A stretch of DNA of 64,000 nucleotides, from contig JAHDVF020000840.1 in the NCBI GenBank assembly GCA_022606425.2, forward strand, positions 186,001-250,000, written 5' to 3'. The notes beneath the pieces are model-generated. The model made no database searches, was not told the origin of the DNA, and was given only the letters and a program-made list of their open reading frames with translations. Below, piece after piece: positions 11,994 through 23,355 of this stretch; position 1 is the first letter of the stretch, and every line of letters starts with the position of its first letter. A program made the translations under genes and the position numbers. This DNA is from Lepidostoma basale (lineage: Eukaryota; Arthropoda; Insecta; Trichoptera; Lepidostomatidae).

Positions 11994-12505
11994 CTAAGAG
12001 AAGAAAATGCATATTATGCCCATGACAAATTTATAGTAGAATGTAATTCATATAATAACTAGATTAAAAAAAAACACTATGCAACAGCATGCTGATAATG
12101 ATGTATTTTAGATACATTTCTGTGAGATAATCTATTTCCAGGGTGCTTTCCGTCTGGAAAGCTGGCGTGTAAAGTTTTTTAAAAGCTCTTAAAAACTTAA
12201 CCTCTTGTCTTGATTTAGAATGTGATATGATTGTCCATTCCACGCTGCCGGTTCCCCGATGCCAATCTACAAAATTATCATGTGAACCTATCATATAACA
12301 CCCATGGATTACGAATGATTTTATAACAATTAGATTTTTTCAGTATAACATGTGTATATAAAACTTCGAAGAAAAATGTATAATTGAAACAATAAATGTT
12401 GAAATATGGGTCTAAATATTTTTTGTTATTAATATTATATATAGATCAAAAAAAGTTCTGGAAATACAATCGGTGAATATATTATATTATAATTGCTGAA
12501 CCGAT

Positions 12506-12807
12506 ACCGTAGATTGGACATATGGAACGAATGGATGAAAGTAGAATAGTTAAAAAGTTGTACACAAGCAGCATAAGTGGAAAAAGAAGCCGAGGATGAC
12601 CGAAGAAAACATGGCATGACCAAATTAATTACTAAAAGGCGGCCACATTCGAAGTCGGAAAATCGACGTGCGTGCATGGTACGATGTATGAATGTAGAGG
12701 AGCCCGAGAGGTATGCCAGGACCGAGCATTGTGGCGATCCATCCTCTATGCCTACCCCTCCGGGGAAATGGCATGATGGTTAATTAGTTAGTTAGAGACC
12801 GTAGATT
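12506..12807 (+). mobile_element. RTE-like family A (second subfamily), 5'-truncated with 10-bp target-site duplication
   Basis: Direct repeats ACCGTAGATT at 12506-12515 and 12798-12807 flank a 5'-truncated insertion. It starts at TGGACATATGGAACG and ends with CCCCTCCGGGG, GATGGTTAATTAGTTAGTTA. The tail hairpin has a UCCG loop instead of UUCG. Confidence 0.82.
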
Positions 12808-13424
12808 AATACTATGTCTTCTTAAACGGTTTTAAAACAATCGATTTATAAGTTTGTGTCATAATCCATCTCAGCGCCTCTTTCTGATTTATGAAAATAA
12901 TTAGCCTGCATTTTTTATTTCCGTATCGCATATTATACACGTAGTTAGAAAATTATTATTACCTGCTGAAATCTTGATGCGAAAGCTCTTGATATAATCA
13001 GAAATTGCCTCATTAAGAGATTACCCACACTTCACTACACTTCATATCATTAGTTTCGCATCGCTCCTGTTTTAATAAGCAATTTTGCCTTTGGGGAGAA
13101 GACAGGTGCGGGGTAGAAAGGGGGAGGGATGCAATTAAAGTTTATTAGCTTCTTCAAGGGGTTTCCCTGATAAGCGTTTAAATTACAAATAAATGAGAAA
13201 CAGAAGCGTAAATAGAATCTTTAGGTACAACCTGTATTTTTTTTTAATAATTAATTTAATCAGTAAAAATTCTAGTTAACCATACTTCATCTTCATCAAT
13301 CAAAACGGAATAATTGAAAAAATAATTCCATTTCTAATTTTATAATGTAATTGATATCAAATTGAAGGCATACATATGAGACGGTGAAATAACGTAACCT
13401 TTTTTATATTGGATTAGAGATAAA

Positions 13425-13720
13425 ACCCAAGTTGCCGACGTAGCGTGCAAAATAACCTCGTTGAAGTGGAATTGGGCCAGCCATATAGCGAGGATAACGA
13501 ATGATCGGTGGACCAGATGCACCCAGGATTGGCAATCGAGAATCGGCCACAGAAATAGTGGCAGACCACAAGAAAGACGGTCTGATGACATCAAGAGAGT
13601 GGCAGGAGGTCAATGACACAGAGCGCCGAGGGATAGAGAGTTGTGGAGGTCGGGAAGGGAGGCCTATATCTTATTCTGGACGACTAAAGGCTGATAATGA
13701 TGATGTCGATGATATATAAA
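13425..13720 (+). mobile_element. RTE-like family E, 3' fragment
   Basis: The + strand encodes, with frameshifts, KWNWASHIARITNDRW, GRPQERRSDDI and AYILFWTT, then GATAATGATGATG. This is the complement of the pattern at 41075-41335. The shadow frames are not genes. Confidence 0.65.
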
Positions 13721-13724
13721 TATA

Positions 13725-14765
13725 TTGGAATCAAATACTAACAATCATCATTGATATTAATTGCTAATTAAAAAGCGAATGAGAAATTAAAATTTTAATT
13801 GCAGAAGATTTTTAATTATTATAATTGTTATGGCTATGCTTAGTTAGAAACGATTATTTAGAATTGACCTTAAAACTTAATTATTTTAAATACTTTATTA
13901 CTGGGAATATAAAGTTTTAATGTTGCCAAACTATGTTTGCGACGGGTGAATTTCCGTTGAAATTTTGTGGAATTTTGATGTCAGGAATCTACGTGAATTT
14001 CAAATGGTTCCCGGATTATATTAACGTTGAGGTGTAGTGAGTTTGGAACCAGTTTTAGAAATATGGAAATTTACTTGGTGTGTTCTGGAGGGACTCCATA
14101 CGCAAGTTGGTTTAATAATAATTTAGACTTTATTATGGGTTAGTGACGAATAAATTTGTTAAACATTATTTAAGCTTGGTAATACTAAATTAATGACTAG
14201 TATTATTTATATGTCTCCAAAGTTTTTAAGACGAATCACACACTATTTATTGATGATCATAAATATATAGTTTTTTTGATAAATCATCTAAAGGATGGTT
14301 TGGAATTTATTTAAGTGAAAGTAAACATAATCTGAAGTAGGTGTTTGTATCTGAATATCTCTAATGTATAAATTTGACTATTTTTAAATTGGTCTATCAA
14401 CATTTTGGACGTTGTTGACGGTTATATCGTAATTTTAAATCACTTTATAGCCATTATCGGTTTCGGTAAATATTACCCTTCATTTTAAAGCATTGTTAGC
14501 CCTAATCTATAAAGAAATGGATTATTTTAATAATAGAGATAGAAGAAAAGATTCTCAACCATTAGCAGATAAATGCCAATTATACAAATAAATATACAAT
14601 TTTAAAATGTTTTTGAAAAACATTTCGAGTTTATTTGGAAAAAAGAAGTTGTTTTAAATGCGGTAATTTAAAATCAGCTTCATCCAGATACCACATCAAT
14701 TAACGTCAAATATGATTTATGTAAAAATAATCCAAACATTATTCATCAGAATCGTCCAATAAATA
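13725..14765. other. No gene or clear repeat recognised
   Basis: AT-rich sequence, no frame above 60 codons. Confidence 0.45.
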
Positions 14766-14769
14766 AAGA

Positions 14770-15130
14770 AATGCTGAACCTCGGAACGTAATTTGAATCA
14801 GGATTAAAATCTCTCCCGTCCTCGCGGGCTGAATAAGATAAACGCGGGGGGTGTTTCTGAATCCCACCCTAAGCGGCTGGAATCCGTACGGCCAACTTTG
14901 GCGAATAAATCTACCCCTAGTAGCCCGGTGGGAAATAACTCCAGAAATATATCAACATCCTTTTATCTCAGAGGAGTACCAATTGAGTTATATTTTATAG
15001 AGGTTAGAGCCAAATAACTTAATCTTATCACAGCTACGTTTTTATTAGCCACCTACCTGAAGTTCGCGTGTGAATTATTCTCACGCATGCCTTCACGCGT
15101 CGCCGCTAGGGGTGTGCTAATCTCAACACA
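14770..15130. promoter_or_regulatory. Unique GC-richer block upstream of the signal-peptide exon
   Basis: CTCTCCCGTCCTCGCGGGC, GATAAACGCGGGGGG, CTCACGCATGCC, TTCACGCGTCGCCGC. Could contain an upstream promoter or non-coding exon of the + strand gene; no direct evidence. Confidence 0.2.
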
Positions 15131-15149
15131 CATAAACGGACTATGAATA

Positions 15150-15440
15150 AATCTAAAAACAATATGTTCACTATAATTTTAAATTGAATATGATTTAATC
15201 CACTTTAAAAATTGAAAATAACGTTGTTTATAATCTACAAAATCTTAAAAATCACGACATGTTTCTGAGGATACCTCCATCTTCAGGTGTAAATATATAA
15301 TAAAAACTAAAAAAAGAAACAAGTCCTGATTGTTTCTTTGTTTAAACATGTCTTCCAAAACATATCGAGATATTTAATAATTTTTGGATTATAAACAACG
15401 TAATTTTCAATTTATAAAGTGTATTATTATGGAATTCTAT
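15150..15440. repeat. Fold-back repeat with central hammerhead
   Basis: The left arm 15207-15265 (ATTGAAAATAACGTTG, TTTATAATC, then the reverse of CATGTC) is mirrored by 15350-15418 (CATGTC, GGATTATAAACAACG, TAATTTTCAAT). The right flank contains the 16-base motif TTATTATGGAATTCTA also found at 11261 and 31410. Confidence 0.55.
15253..15289 (-). ncRNA. Hammerhead ribozyme motif at the centre of a fold-back repeat
   Basis: Minus strand: CUGAAGA at 15280-15286; stem II GAGG/CCUC extended by a U-A pair with one bulged G; GAAAC at 15261-15265; loop AU; GUC with C17 at 15256; stem I GUG/CAC (3 bp) before a mismatch. It occupies the middle of the palindrome at 15150-15440. Confidence 0.55.
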
Positions 15441-15549
15441 GCCTTAGCTTTTAATAAAAAAAATTATATGTATTTATTCTATATTCACTATTATTTTGAA
15501 TTTATATTTGAATATGTGAAGAGTTGTGAAGTTTTGTGTAATAAAATTT

Positions 15550-15700
15550 GTTGTAATTAATCATATTTATAGTTTTGTGGAACAATGATATAAAACTCTA
15601 TATTAAACAAATGTGCGAATGAAAACGTTTTTTAGAAGTCTTATCTTATTTTATAGAATGGCATGGTTCACCGTGCTCAGGGATTATCAAATATTATGTC
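15550..15700. repeat. Left-arm fragment of the TACGAATGAAAACG fold-back family
   Basis: ATATTTATAGTTTTGTGG, AACAATGATATAAAACTC, GCGAATGAAAACG, TTTTAGAAG, TTATCAAATATTATGTC. Only a diverged left arm is recognisable. Confidence 0.4.
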
Positions 15701-15704
15701 ACTT

Positions 15705-16520
15705 TTCTGTATTTTTTTTTAAAATCTATATATTATTATAATATTTATTTGTATAAATTATTTAATTATTCTTATTAAGAACATCTCAAAAAGTTCTATA
15801 ATTATTTTTTAAGAATTAAACGTTAAATAATAATAAAAATTAATTGTTTTAATGATATATTGTTGCGTAATGTTTATTTAAATATAAACCTATAATATCA
15901 AGTTAAAATGAATATATAAAAGAAAACAAATGGATTTTTTCTTCTATATTCGTCATTGAAAAAACATGGTATTAAATTATATTTTAGAATTTGTTGTTCT
16001 AGTTAACTTATTAATTTTCCCTTAAAAAAACGTACTAAATCAGTAATATGAAGTCTACGAAAACAAATTTGCGCTGGTTTCAATTCCCCGCGAATTTCCA
16101 TACACACAGTTAAAACGCTCCCTAGCAATTACATTAAACTTTTGAACTTCACTTTTATCCCCGCAGTAGCGACGGCAGGTGTTTTGCGAAACTTTTTGTT
16201 TGATCAAGTTTTTCTCCAGGAAATAAACCTGTCCTCAGAAAATACGACCCTCTTCCCGAAAAAAAAAAAATAATATCCTTATTCGCTACTTCGCCAGAGG
16301 AATTTTTTTCATCATAATAAAAATCGCGAGAACCAATTTAAAGTTAGGATTGATATGTCAAATCTTTGGAGTTTACAAAAGTCTAATTGAGTTTTTTTTA
16401 AATAATTTTATTTTTAAAGATGATCCCCATAGATAATTTGAAATTGAATGATTATTACATTTTCTTGTTAACTTAATTATCTTCAAGTCTAGTAAAGGCA
16501 TACCACAAGGATGAATAATG
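15705..16520. other. No gene recognised
   Basis: AT-rich. TTCTTCTATATTCGTCAT at 15940 is the terminus of the ACATGTC fold-back family. Confidence 0.45.
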
Positions 16521-16524
16521 GGTC

Positions 16525-16925
16525 TTGTTCTTCTTCTTCTTGTTCTTCCTCAGCCTATTCCCGTCCACTTCTGGACAAAGGCCTCCTCCATTTGCTTCCA
16601 TGTCATTCTGTCCTGTGCAGATTGCATCCAGGTTATTCCGACGTGTCTGTTTAGATCATCTTTCCACCGTAGTTGCGGTCGCCCTGCACTTCTCTTGGCC
16701 GTCCACGGTCTCCAAGTCAGCAATCTTCTTGTCCACTTTTCATCTGAGCTTCTGGCTATGTGACCTGCCCATTGCCATTTTAGAGTCGCCACCCGGTGGA
16801 TGATGTCAGTGACCTTTGTTTTTTTTCTCTCACCGTATCGTTTCTGACTCTGTCTCTTAGGCTTTTTCCTAATATGGCTCTTTCCATGGCTCTTTGGGTC
16901 ACTCGTAGTTTCATGGGTCCTGTTA
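16525..16925 (-). mobile_element. RTE-like family C, 3' fragment
   Basis: The minus strand encodes VATLKWQWAGHIARSSDEKW, TRRLLTWRPWTAKRS, GRPQLRWKDDL, EEAFVQKWTGIG then a (GAA)n tail. Colinear with the + copy 57027-57525 and preceded by the RAMVRAMLG-type block at 16860-16900. Confidence 0.8.
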
Positions 16926-17589
16926 TTATATTCTTATTTTGATTAGAAAATGAGTCTAATCTTGTAGTAGGTATAGATTATTTCAATGCCAAGAAATATA
17001 ACACTATTGGTATTTAAAATACATTTCTTCTTACTAATTTACCATCACGTCGTTTCTCGGAGAAGCAGACAGAAAAGATGGACTGTCAAACTGGTCTATT
17101 CTGAACCTCGTGTTGAGGCTATTGATTAATTGCTGCGTTTTCCTCAGCTTCTTTTTCCATTCACACTGTTTGCATACAAATTTTTAAATATTCACTAGTT
17201 TACAAATCTATTTCAACAAAAAATAATCAGAACACTATCAATATACAAATCATTTCAATTTGTTTACAAGTGGGAGGTTAACACGGTACAATGTGAGTTA
17301 TTTGTTTTAAAAATCTATATAAAAATATCGGTTTACGCCGTCAATAAAGTGGTTATTATATTTCATCTTGGAGTAAATCATCCGCTTACAATTATTCCGA
17401 GTTCATTCCTCGCCAGCAGACAGTGTTATTATAGGGATTACGACATAATACTTCTTGTAGTAATCTTCCTTAACCCTTTCACCACTGCTGATGAGCAAAC
17501 CCAGGTCTTATATTTTATCAGTGGTTCGATGTTTAAGTTATGGAAATTAAGATATTAATATTTAAAAAAAAAAAACTATTTTACTTGGA

Positions 17590-17830
17590 TGTTTTATTTT
17601 ATTAATTGCTTCTTGAACAATGATGTAAAACTCAATAATAAATCATTAAAAGTTTGTTTTCTAGAAGTTTTATCATATATTACGGGAATGAAATTTTTTG
17701 CCTTGCCAAGCTATAATTATTTTCAATTGATTAGAAAGGCGAAAAACGTAAAACCCCATAGTATATAATATTCTTCTATAAAACATACGTTTTCACTCAT
17801 ATTAATTGTGTTATATGATGTTGTTATTTA
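17590..17830. repeat. Fold-back element, TACGAATGAAAACG family
   Basis: CTTCTTGAACAATGATG, TAAAACTC, GTTTTCTAGAAGTTTTATC on the left; AGAAAGGCGAAAAACG, CCCCATAG, TTCTTCTATAAAACATACG and TTTTCACTCATATTAATTG on the right. The centre is decayed. Confidence 0.5.
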
Positions 17831-17929
17831 TTATAACATCATCCCGCTTACTAACAATATGTTTACATAAAATCAATGTTACACAACATTTCTTATAATA
17901 AATTTAATTGTAAAGAATAAATAATTCAA

Positions 17930-18085
17930 ATATTGTTTCTTGGACAGTAATGTTTAACTTTATAATACATCATTACTACGAATGAAAATGTCGTTTGATA
18001 ATGTTTTAGCAAGGCGAAACATATCATTCTCATACAATATAGTAAAACTTCTATATAACAAACATTTTCATTGGTATATTTTTTT
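17930..18085. repeat. Fold-back element, TACGAATGAAAACG family
   Basis: TTGTTTCTTGGACAGTAATG, CATTACTACGAATGAAAATG, then TTGATAATGTTTTAGC, AAGGCGAAACATATCATTC and AAACTTCTATATAACAAAC. Most of the left arm is missing. The core reads TTGATAA on the + strand. Confidence 0.5.
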
Positions 18086-18218
18086 AAATAAATGTATCTA
18101 TTGTTAAAACTTAGTATAATCATATTTTTTTACGTTAAATATTGTATATTAACGAATAAACAGTATTAAAATATATCATAGCGCATAGTTTCCGCCTAAG
18201 CTATTTAAAGATTTTTAA

Positions 18219-18795
18219 AGTCTTCTTCTTCTTCCTGGTTGAACACCTATGTGGTCTGTTCTCCACAGTGTTTCTCCTCCTGTGAGGTAGATTCCCAGTT
18301 TTCCTTCCATCTTTTAGGAGGTCTTCCACGAGGATGAGTCCCACGATGGTATGCAATGCAATATAGGAGAGTCTGGTGGTGTCCATTCTTTGAACATGAC
18401 CGTACCAGTCCCTTTTTCGCTGTCTGCTCCATCTTATAATATCCTCAACCTCACATATCTCTCTTATTCTGGTGTTCCTCACCCGATCTCTCAGTGTCTT
18501 TCCTGCTAACGTCCTCAGTGTCTTCATTTCGGAAGTCCTCAAAACATGTTTGGTCCTTACTGTGTCTGCCCATGCTTCGACGCCAAATGTTATTATTGGT
18601 TTCAAGCATGCTTTATAGATTCTCATCTTACTCTTAATGGCCATGTCTTTGTTTTTCCATATTGTGGATTTTAGAGCCCCAGAGATTGCAGCTGCCTTGT
18701 TTACTGGGTACTAGCTGGGCTTGTATTGCTTCTCGTAGATCAGCTCTCCCCACCAGGTTATGCCTTGATACTTGAAGGTCCTGGCCTGATTATAA
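18219..18795 (-). mobile_element. RTE-like family D, 3' fragment
   Basis: Minus-strand blocks in order: FKYQGITWWG, AAISGALKSTIWKNKDMAIK, RIYKACLKPIITFGVEAWAD, LRTLAGKTLRDRVRNTRI, EDIIRWSRQRKRDWYGHVQR. The 3' end is (GAA)n. One stop separates the upstream part. Same family as 30207-30525. Confidence 0.78.
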
Positions 18796-19180
18796 TCAAA
18801 CGTTTTTTACATTTTGTTTACAAAAACTGAAATGAGCGTACAATGGGTTAACATTGTAAGTGTAATACTCTGCGGTAATGGACCACCCAAAGGATGCACC
18901 TCGGCCGGCCGATGGGGGCAACATGCAGTAATAAAATGGAATATGTAAATAGGCCTAAATGATTTATTCAACATTTTTATAGGACTAAGTGGGGGTTATG
19001 GATATGATGGGGTTTTGTGCTTTTATGAATAACCGGACAATACCGCTTGAATGAATTTGATTATTTTGAAAATTACATTTTATAATGAATGGTTTAAGGT
19101 GAACTTCAGGATAGAACTAAAATTAAAATTATTAACTGTTAAATTTACAACACTCTTACAATATCATTTTTTTATATTGT

Positions 19181-19457
19181 ATTATATTATATGTCAATTA
19201 TGTAAATGTAAAAAATATATGTCAATGATGTAAATGGAACCAGAAATAGAGAAAGACCGAGGAAAACGTGGCACGATCAAATAAATCAAATATTGAATAT
19301 CGGTCATGTGAGGACGCGCGTGCATGACACGATGTATGAATGTTGAGGAAGCGAGAGAAATATGTCAGGAGATAAAAGTGTGGCAGTCCATTCTTTCTGC
19401 CTACCCATTCGGGGAGACGGCGTGATGGTTAGTTAGTTAGTTAGTTATTATATTATA
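19181..19457 (+). mobile_element. RTE-like family A, short 5'-truncated copy
   Basis: Contains GTAAATGGAACCAGAAATAG, GCATGACACGATGTATGAATG split over two blocks, and GGGGAGACGGCGTGATGG then (TTAG)n. An AT-rich 11-bp repeat ATTATATTATA at 19181-19191 and 19447-19457 is a probable target-site duplication, less certain because of low complexity. Confidence 0.75.
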
Positions 19458-19502
19458 AAAGTGTTATAAATTTAACAGTGAATAATTTTGAAGTATCATA
19501 GT

Positions 19503-19800
19503 ATTATTGTATATAATAATAAACGCAATTGTTTAATGGTTTCACTTGATTTAATTCATATAATTTCCTATATAAATAGTAGTTACAAATTTGTTTCGCC
19601 TTGCGAGGGCATTTTCAAACTCAAACAACATAGAGTTTAATAATGCCCTCGCAAGGCGAAACAAATTTGTAACTACTATTTATATAAGTAATTATATGAA
19701 TTAAATCAAGTAAAACCATTAAACAATCGCGTTTATTATTATATACAATAATTATAATGGAGTTTTACAAAACAAAAACCTCAACCATCAATATCATAGT
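19503..19800. repeat. Near-perfect long palindrome (TTTCGCCTTGCG family, copy 2)
   Basis: Arms 19503-19615 and 19642-19752 are inverted copies and almost identical to those of 4049-4294. The loop differs. The outer right flank (TGGAGTTTTACAAAAC, CCTCAACCATCAAT) is the inverse of the outer left flank of copy 1, which shows that the full element is longer than the palindrome. Confidence 0.75.
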
Positions 19801-19960
19801 ATTCATATCGACATTTTATAATGCCTTAGAAGGGCGAAACATGTCATTCCCATAAAATATAATTAAACTTCTAGAAAACTGACGTTTTCAATCGTATTAA
19901 TTGTTTAATATGGAGTTTTACACCATTGTTCAAGAAACAATAAATAAGTATCATAGTGTA
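19800..19960. repeat. Right arm of the TACGAATGAAAACG fold-back family
   Basis: ACATTTTATAATGCC, GGGCGAAACATGTCATTCCC, TTCTAGAAAACTGACG, TATTAATTGTTTAATATGG, AACAATAAATA. It abuts the palindrome of 19503-19800. Confidence 0.55.
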
Positions 19961-20016
19961 TCCGCCAAAACAATGGACTAAAATTAAAATTATATTATCC
20001 ATCTTGTTAATTTAAC

Positions 20017-20615
20017 AACCATCACGCCGTCTCCCTAAAAGAGTAGCCGTTAGTTAACACACAGGCGTAGTTAACACAGTAAATTTTCTTTGTAAGGAGA
20101 GTAAGAGGAACGCAAATAAATGTGTAAATATATATACTTTTTGAAATGTAACTTTAGATAAATAATTTTGTGGCATTTATAATATATATAATAAAAATAT
20201 GAAAAATGGATACCACATTATTTTCTCTTGACATACATCTCACGATGTTCTCAACATTCATACATCGTGTCATGCACGCATGTAGATTTCTCCGACTCCT
20301 CACGTGGCCGACATGTAATATTTGATTGACGTTTTCCTCGTCCAACCTCAATTTCTTCTTCCTTATACATTGACGTGTACTTTCTCAACCGTTCATTCTT
20401 TTCATGTGTCAGAACCATCTTAATGACACGTTATTTTTTATATATATATATAATGCTTTCATTCGCACTGCATTCACTATTTTTATCTGCATTTGTCACT
20501 CTACCACATATTCGTCTAAGAGTTCTTATTTCTAGTGCATTTATTCTATTTTCATCCTTTGCCAGTTCCATGCTTCAATACATTAGGGTTGACACAAGAA
20601 CACTTTTGTGATTTA
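20017..20615 (-). mobile_element. RTE-like family A, rearranged copy
   Basis: The tail CATCACGCCGTCTCCC is at 20025, and after about 140 unrelated bases the body resumes at 20200 (TACATCGTGTCATGCACGC) and runs to the YGS-equivalent near 20600. It is interrupted and diverged. Confidence 0.65.
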
Positions 20616-21254
20616 TATTGGGAACCTTATCGTTGTGAAAATAAATATTAATAAAATGTCATTTTAAACTACATTTATTTTTGCTCAAACACGTTAGATC
20701 ATATAACTCGGAATTCATATTGTAAAAATGGTATATTTTTTTCAGTGAAACCTTTTATATGTCACGCCAGCTATTCATGTTATTTAGCTTCATATTGAAT
20801 GTGTATTCCACTCCGCAATAAAAATATTTTATATGAAAACACTTTGAATGAAACAAAGACATAAATTTGCCAAACAAAATGAATTTTCTTATCATTTCCA
20901 CTTTTCGTTTCTTTCCCGCGCTTTTGTCTGTCATAAACATGGTTTCATTTGTTTATATAGGCAAAGCAATTGCTTACATAAAGAAAAAATATCTTGATAC
21001 ATCGTTTAATAAATAATTAGAGAGATTCTCAAACGGTAGGATAATATAATTTTTAATAAGAAAATAAACCTCTTATGCGAACTTATTCAATCATGAATAG
21101 CTGTAATAAAAATTATGATGTTTTTATGACTAAGCTACTCTGTAATAATATGGTATATTATCACAACTATACTTCAGAGATTTAAATTTTGAAAAAACAA
21201 TAATCGTTAAAGACCACATTTTGAAAATCGTATCCATTACTGTATTATTTTGTT

Positions 21255-21360
21255 ACTAACTGTTAAATTAAATTACTTTGTTTTTTGTATCACAATTGTA
21301 TTTTATTTTACGCGACAGCTGTTTCATCAACCTATGTTGACATCATCAGGTGTTTTGGGC
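21255..21360. repeat. Half copy of the CAGCTG fold-back family
   Basis: Contains AACTGTTAAAT, a TATCACAATTG block and the hammerhead box in the same order as the left arm of 61550-61880. No matching right arm follows, so this is a solo arm about 330 bases upstream of the signal-peptide exon. Confidence 0.5.
21311..21353 (-). ncRNA. Hammerhead ribozyme motif in a half fold-back element
   Basis: Minus strand: CUGAUGA at 21343-21349, extra U at 21342, stem II GUCAAC/GUUGAU (6 bp) with AUAG loop, GAAAC at 21321-21325, then AGCUGUC with C17 at 21314. Stem I begins with a G-C pair, has one mismatch and then two more pairs, so it is weak. The sequence belongs to the fold-back family that also occurs at 32040-32310, 56370-56460 and 61550-61880; here only one arm (about 21255-21360) is present. 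Confidence 0.6.
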
Positions 21361-21419
21361 AAAACAACGGACTATTTAATTAATAGAAATTGTACACTTC
21401 CAATAGAAATTCTCCGCCG

Positions 21420-21510
21420 ATAGTTAATTTTTTTTCTCTGGCGCTACAACCCTTGGTGGGTTAGGTTTTTGGTCTAAAGCCCAACCCCCTTACTAGGAGC
21501 CGATAGTTAT
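21420..21510 (-). mobile_element. Possible retroelement tail (TGGCGCTACAACCC block)
   Basis: CTCTGGCGCTACAACCC, TTGGTGGGTTAGG, TTTTTGGTCTAAAGCCC recalls the antisense tail block common in insect retroelements. A single short copy here. Confidence 0.3.
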
Positions 21511-21691
21511 TAAAATATCATTTAATTTGTTTAAGGTTCCTAATAAAACAAAAACAAAATGCAATAATTGTAGCGCATTTAAAAAAAATATGTTTTTTTT
21601 GGATATGTTTTAAAACAACTTTTTTAATAATATTTTTTTAACTTTTATAATACCATTGACAAAATTTAAGAACATGTATTTTGTTTTACAG

Positions 21692-21792
21692 ATTGTCGGG
21701 CTACAAAGGAAGCATGAGTGTGGAGGATGCGCGGCGCGGTGCATTCGCGCTTGCGCTGTTTCTGGCGATACTTGCGCCACTCACCACAGCCG
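21692..21792 (+). CDS. Signal-peptide exon of an unidentified secreted or membrane protein (partial gene)
   Basis: The exon follows a T-rich tract and an AG acceptor at 21690-21691 and ends at a consensus GTAAGT donor at 21793. The ATG at 21714 has A at -3 and opens 26 codons plus one base, so the intron is phase 1. The product starts MSVEDARRG, followed by a hydrophobic core of about 14 residues (AFALALFLAILAPL) and TTA, which is a normal signal peptide with cleavage near the exon end. Base use is GC-rich and CpG-rich in strongly AT-rich surroundings. The acceptor in front of the ATG means at least one untranslated exon lies upstream, which I could not locate. The next exon I can support is 62031-62072. 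The protein family is not recognisable from so few residues; large matrix or adhesion proteins often have this layout, but that is only a guess. Confidence 0.72.
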
Positions 21793-22079
21793 GTAAGTCT
21801 CCATTAAGATCGTTTTTTTTTTCCGACCCCACAGATTGAGAAGGGCGTAAACGTAACAACGTTTTTTTTTCATTTTCTCCCCCTCGGTGTTTCTTTTTAT
21901 TCTTACAATTTAGACTGTTTTATAGGTTTTTATAACTTATGAGTAATGAATACATTTATGTAGAATAATATAATTCTTTACAATTTTACTTATTGTATAA
22001 AATTTATCAATTGTTTGGCTTCAAGTGTTCTTTATGAGGACAAGAATTTAAATTATTTGTGAAATGTATTTATTTACAC

Positions 22080-22330
22080 TCTATTTATTTATTTATTTAT
22101 TAATATAAAGATTACCAACATTACAGATGCCTTATCTTTAGAAATACATACAAAAATACTAGCACGGCATCAGAGATAACAATGACAACATTGATATTCC
22201 ATTCCCAGAGGCATATCACACTACCACGATATATGTCGACCTCCGAGGCGACCCGATTAAGCAATGAGATTGCTCTACCCATAGGCATAACCATTGACAG
22301 GTTGGTTTTGCAGCGTGACAAATAAAACAA
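22080..22330 (-). mobile_element. LINE 3' fragment (TNLPLVMPVGRA type)
   Basis: The minus frame 22330-22121 has CKTNLSMVMPMGRAISLLNR, VASEVDIYRG. The related minus fragment at 34860-35075 reads CRTNLPLVMPVGRANKLLN, MIASEIDAFH. The tail is (AAAT)n at 22080. Confidence 0.6.
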
Positions 22331-23049
22331 TCAAGTTTCGAATTAAGCAAAACAAAATTACTCAATTAAAAGGAAGCTGGTAAAAGCTTGCAATTCTTAC
22401 GCGAGTTAAAAAGTTAGGCTAATTAATATAAGAATTTGTGTGAAAAAATACGAAACAAAAATAGTTTAAAAATGTTTTAACTACCCACGGGATCACCCTT
22501 TTTACATAAACCATAAAAGCCAGTCGTTTTTTTCATAATACATATATAATCGTTCACACATATACACATGTAAGGAAAATTTCAATAATTTGGGTATTGA
22601 ATCGTAATAAATTTGAATATGTACATACACGTATTTGTACAGCAATTATATAATACTTTACGTACGCAAACTCGGAAATTCGAAGAACCACATCAACTGC
22701 TTTCAGAGCATTTCTCTCGATTGATTTAACTCCGGTGCGTTGCATAAAATCTCAATTGTAATAAAAATATACGATATGTTTTATCGACATATTAACACCA
22801 CGGCCTGCTATTAGCAGCAATATTTTACATGCATACTTTGCCCACCAGATTACCATCGCTTAAACGCCCATTTCTCTAGGTTTAGATTACATTTCCACAG
22901 AGCACAAATCACTAGAAATTATTTTCATTCTCGGCAGACAGTTACAAACAAAATGTACATGTACGTGGGACCATTTGCATTCTGTGCTTGGTTCGATTAT
23001 ACTTCGAGATTTAACCACATATGATATCGATTGTTAGACTTGGACACTC

Positions 23050-23355
23050 ACTAAACGTGATGAAATAAAGATGAACTGCTTAGAAAGGAAGATCCCCCGC
23101 AGAATCTTCGGACCTATAAAAGATGGTCAGATGCGGAGAAGGAGATACAACACAGTGCTCTGAAAACCAGGCCGTCAGCGTGGTTGCACCGCATGGGGGA
23201 TCTGAAGTTCCCCAAAAGAGTGTTGTATGACAATCCAGTAGGGCGAAGAAGTGTCGGCAGGTCGAGACTGCGATGGTTGAATGGTACCGTGGCAGACTTT
23301 TGGGTCCTGAAGCAGCAAGACTGGGAGGTGGCGGCCAGAGTTATCATCTTAAGCA
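23050..23355 (+). mobile_element. RTE-like family F, 3' fragment
   Basis: RKIPRRIFGPIKDGQMRRRY is followed after a stop by LHRMGDLKFPKRVLYDNP, GRRSVGRSRLRWLN, VLKQQDWEVAARV. A typical retrotransposon C-terminal order with several stops. Confidence 0.62.
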
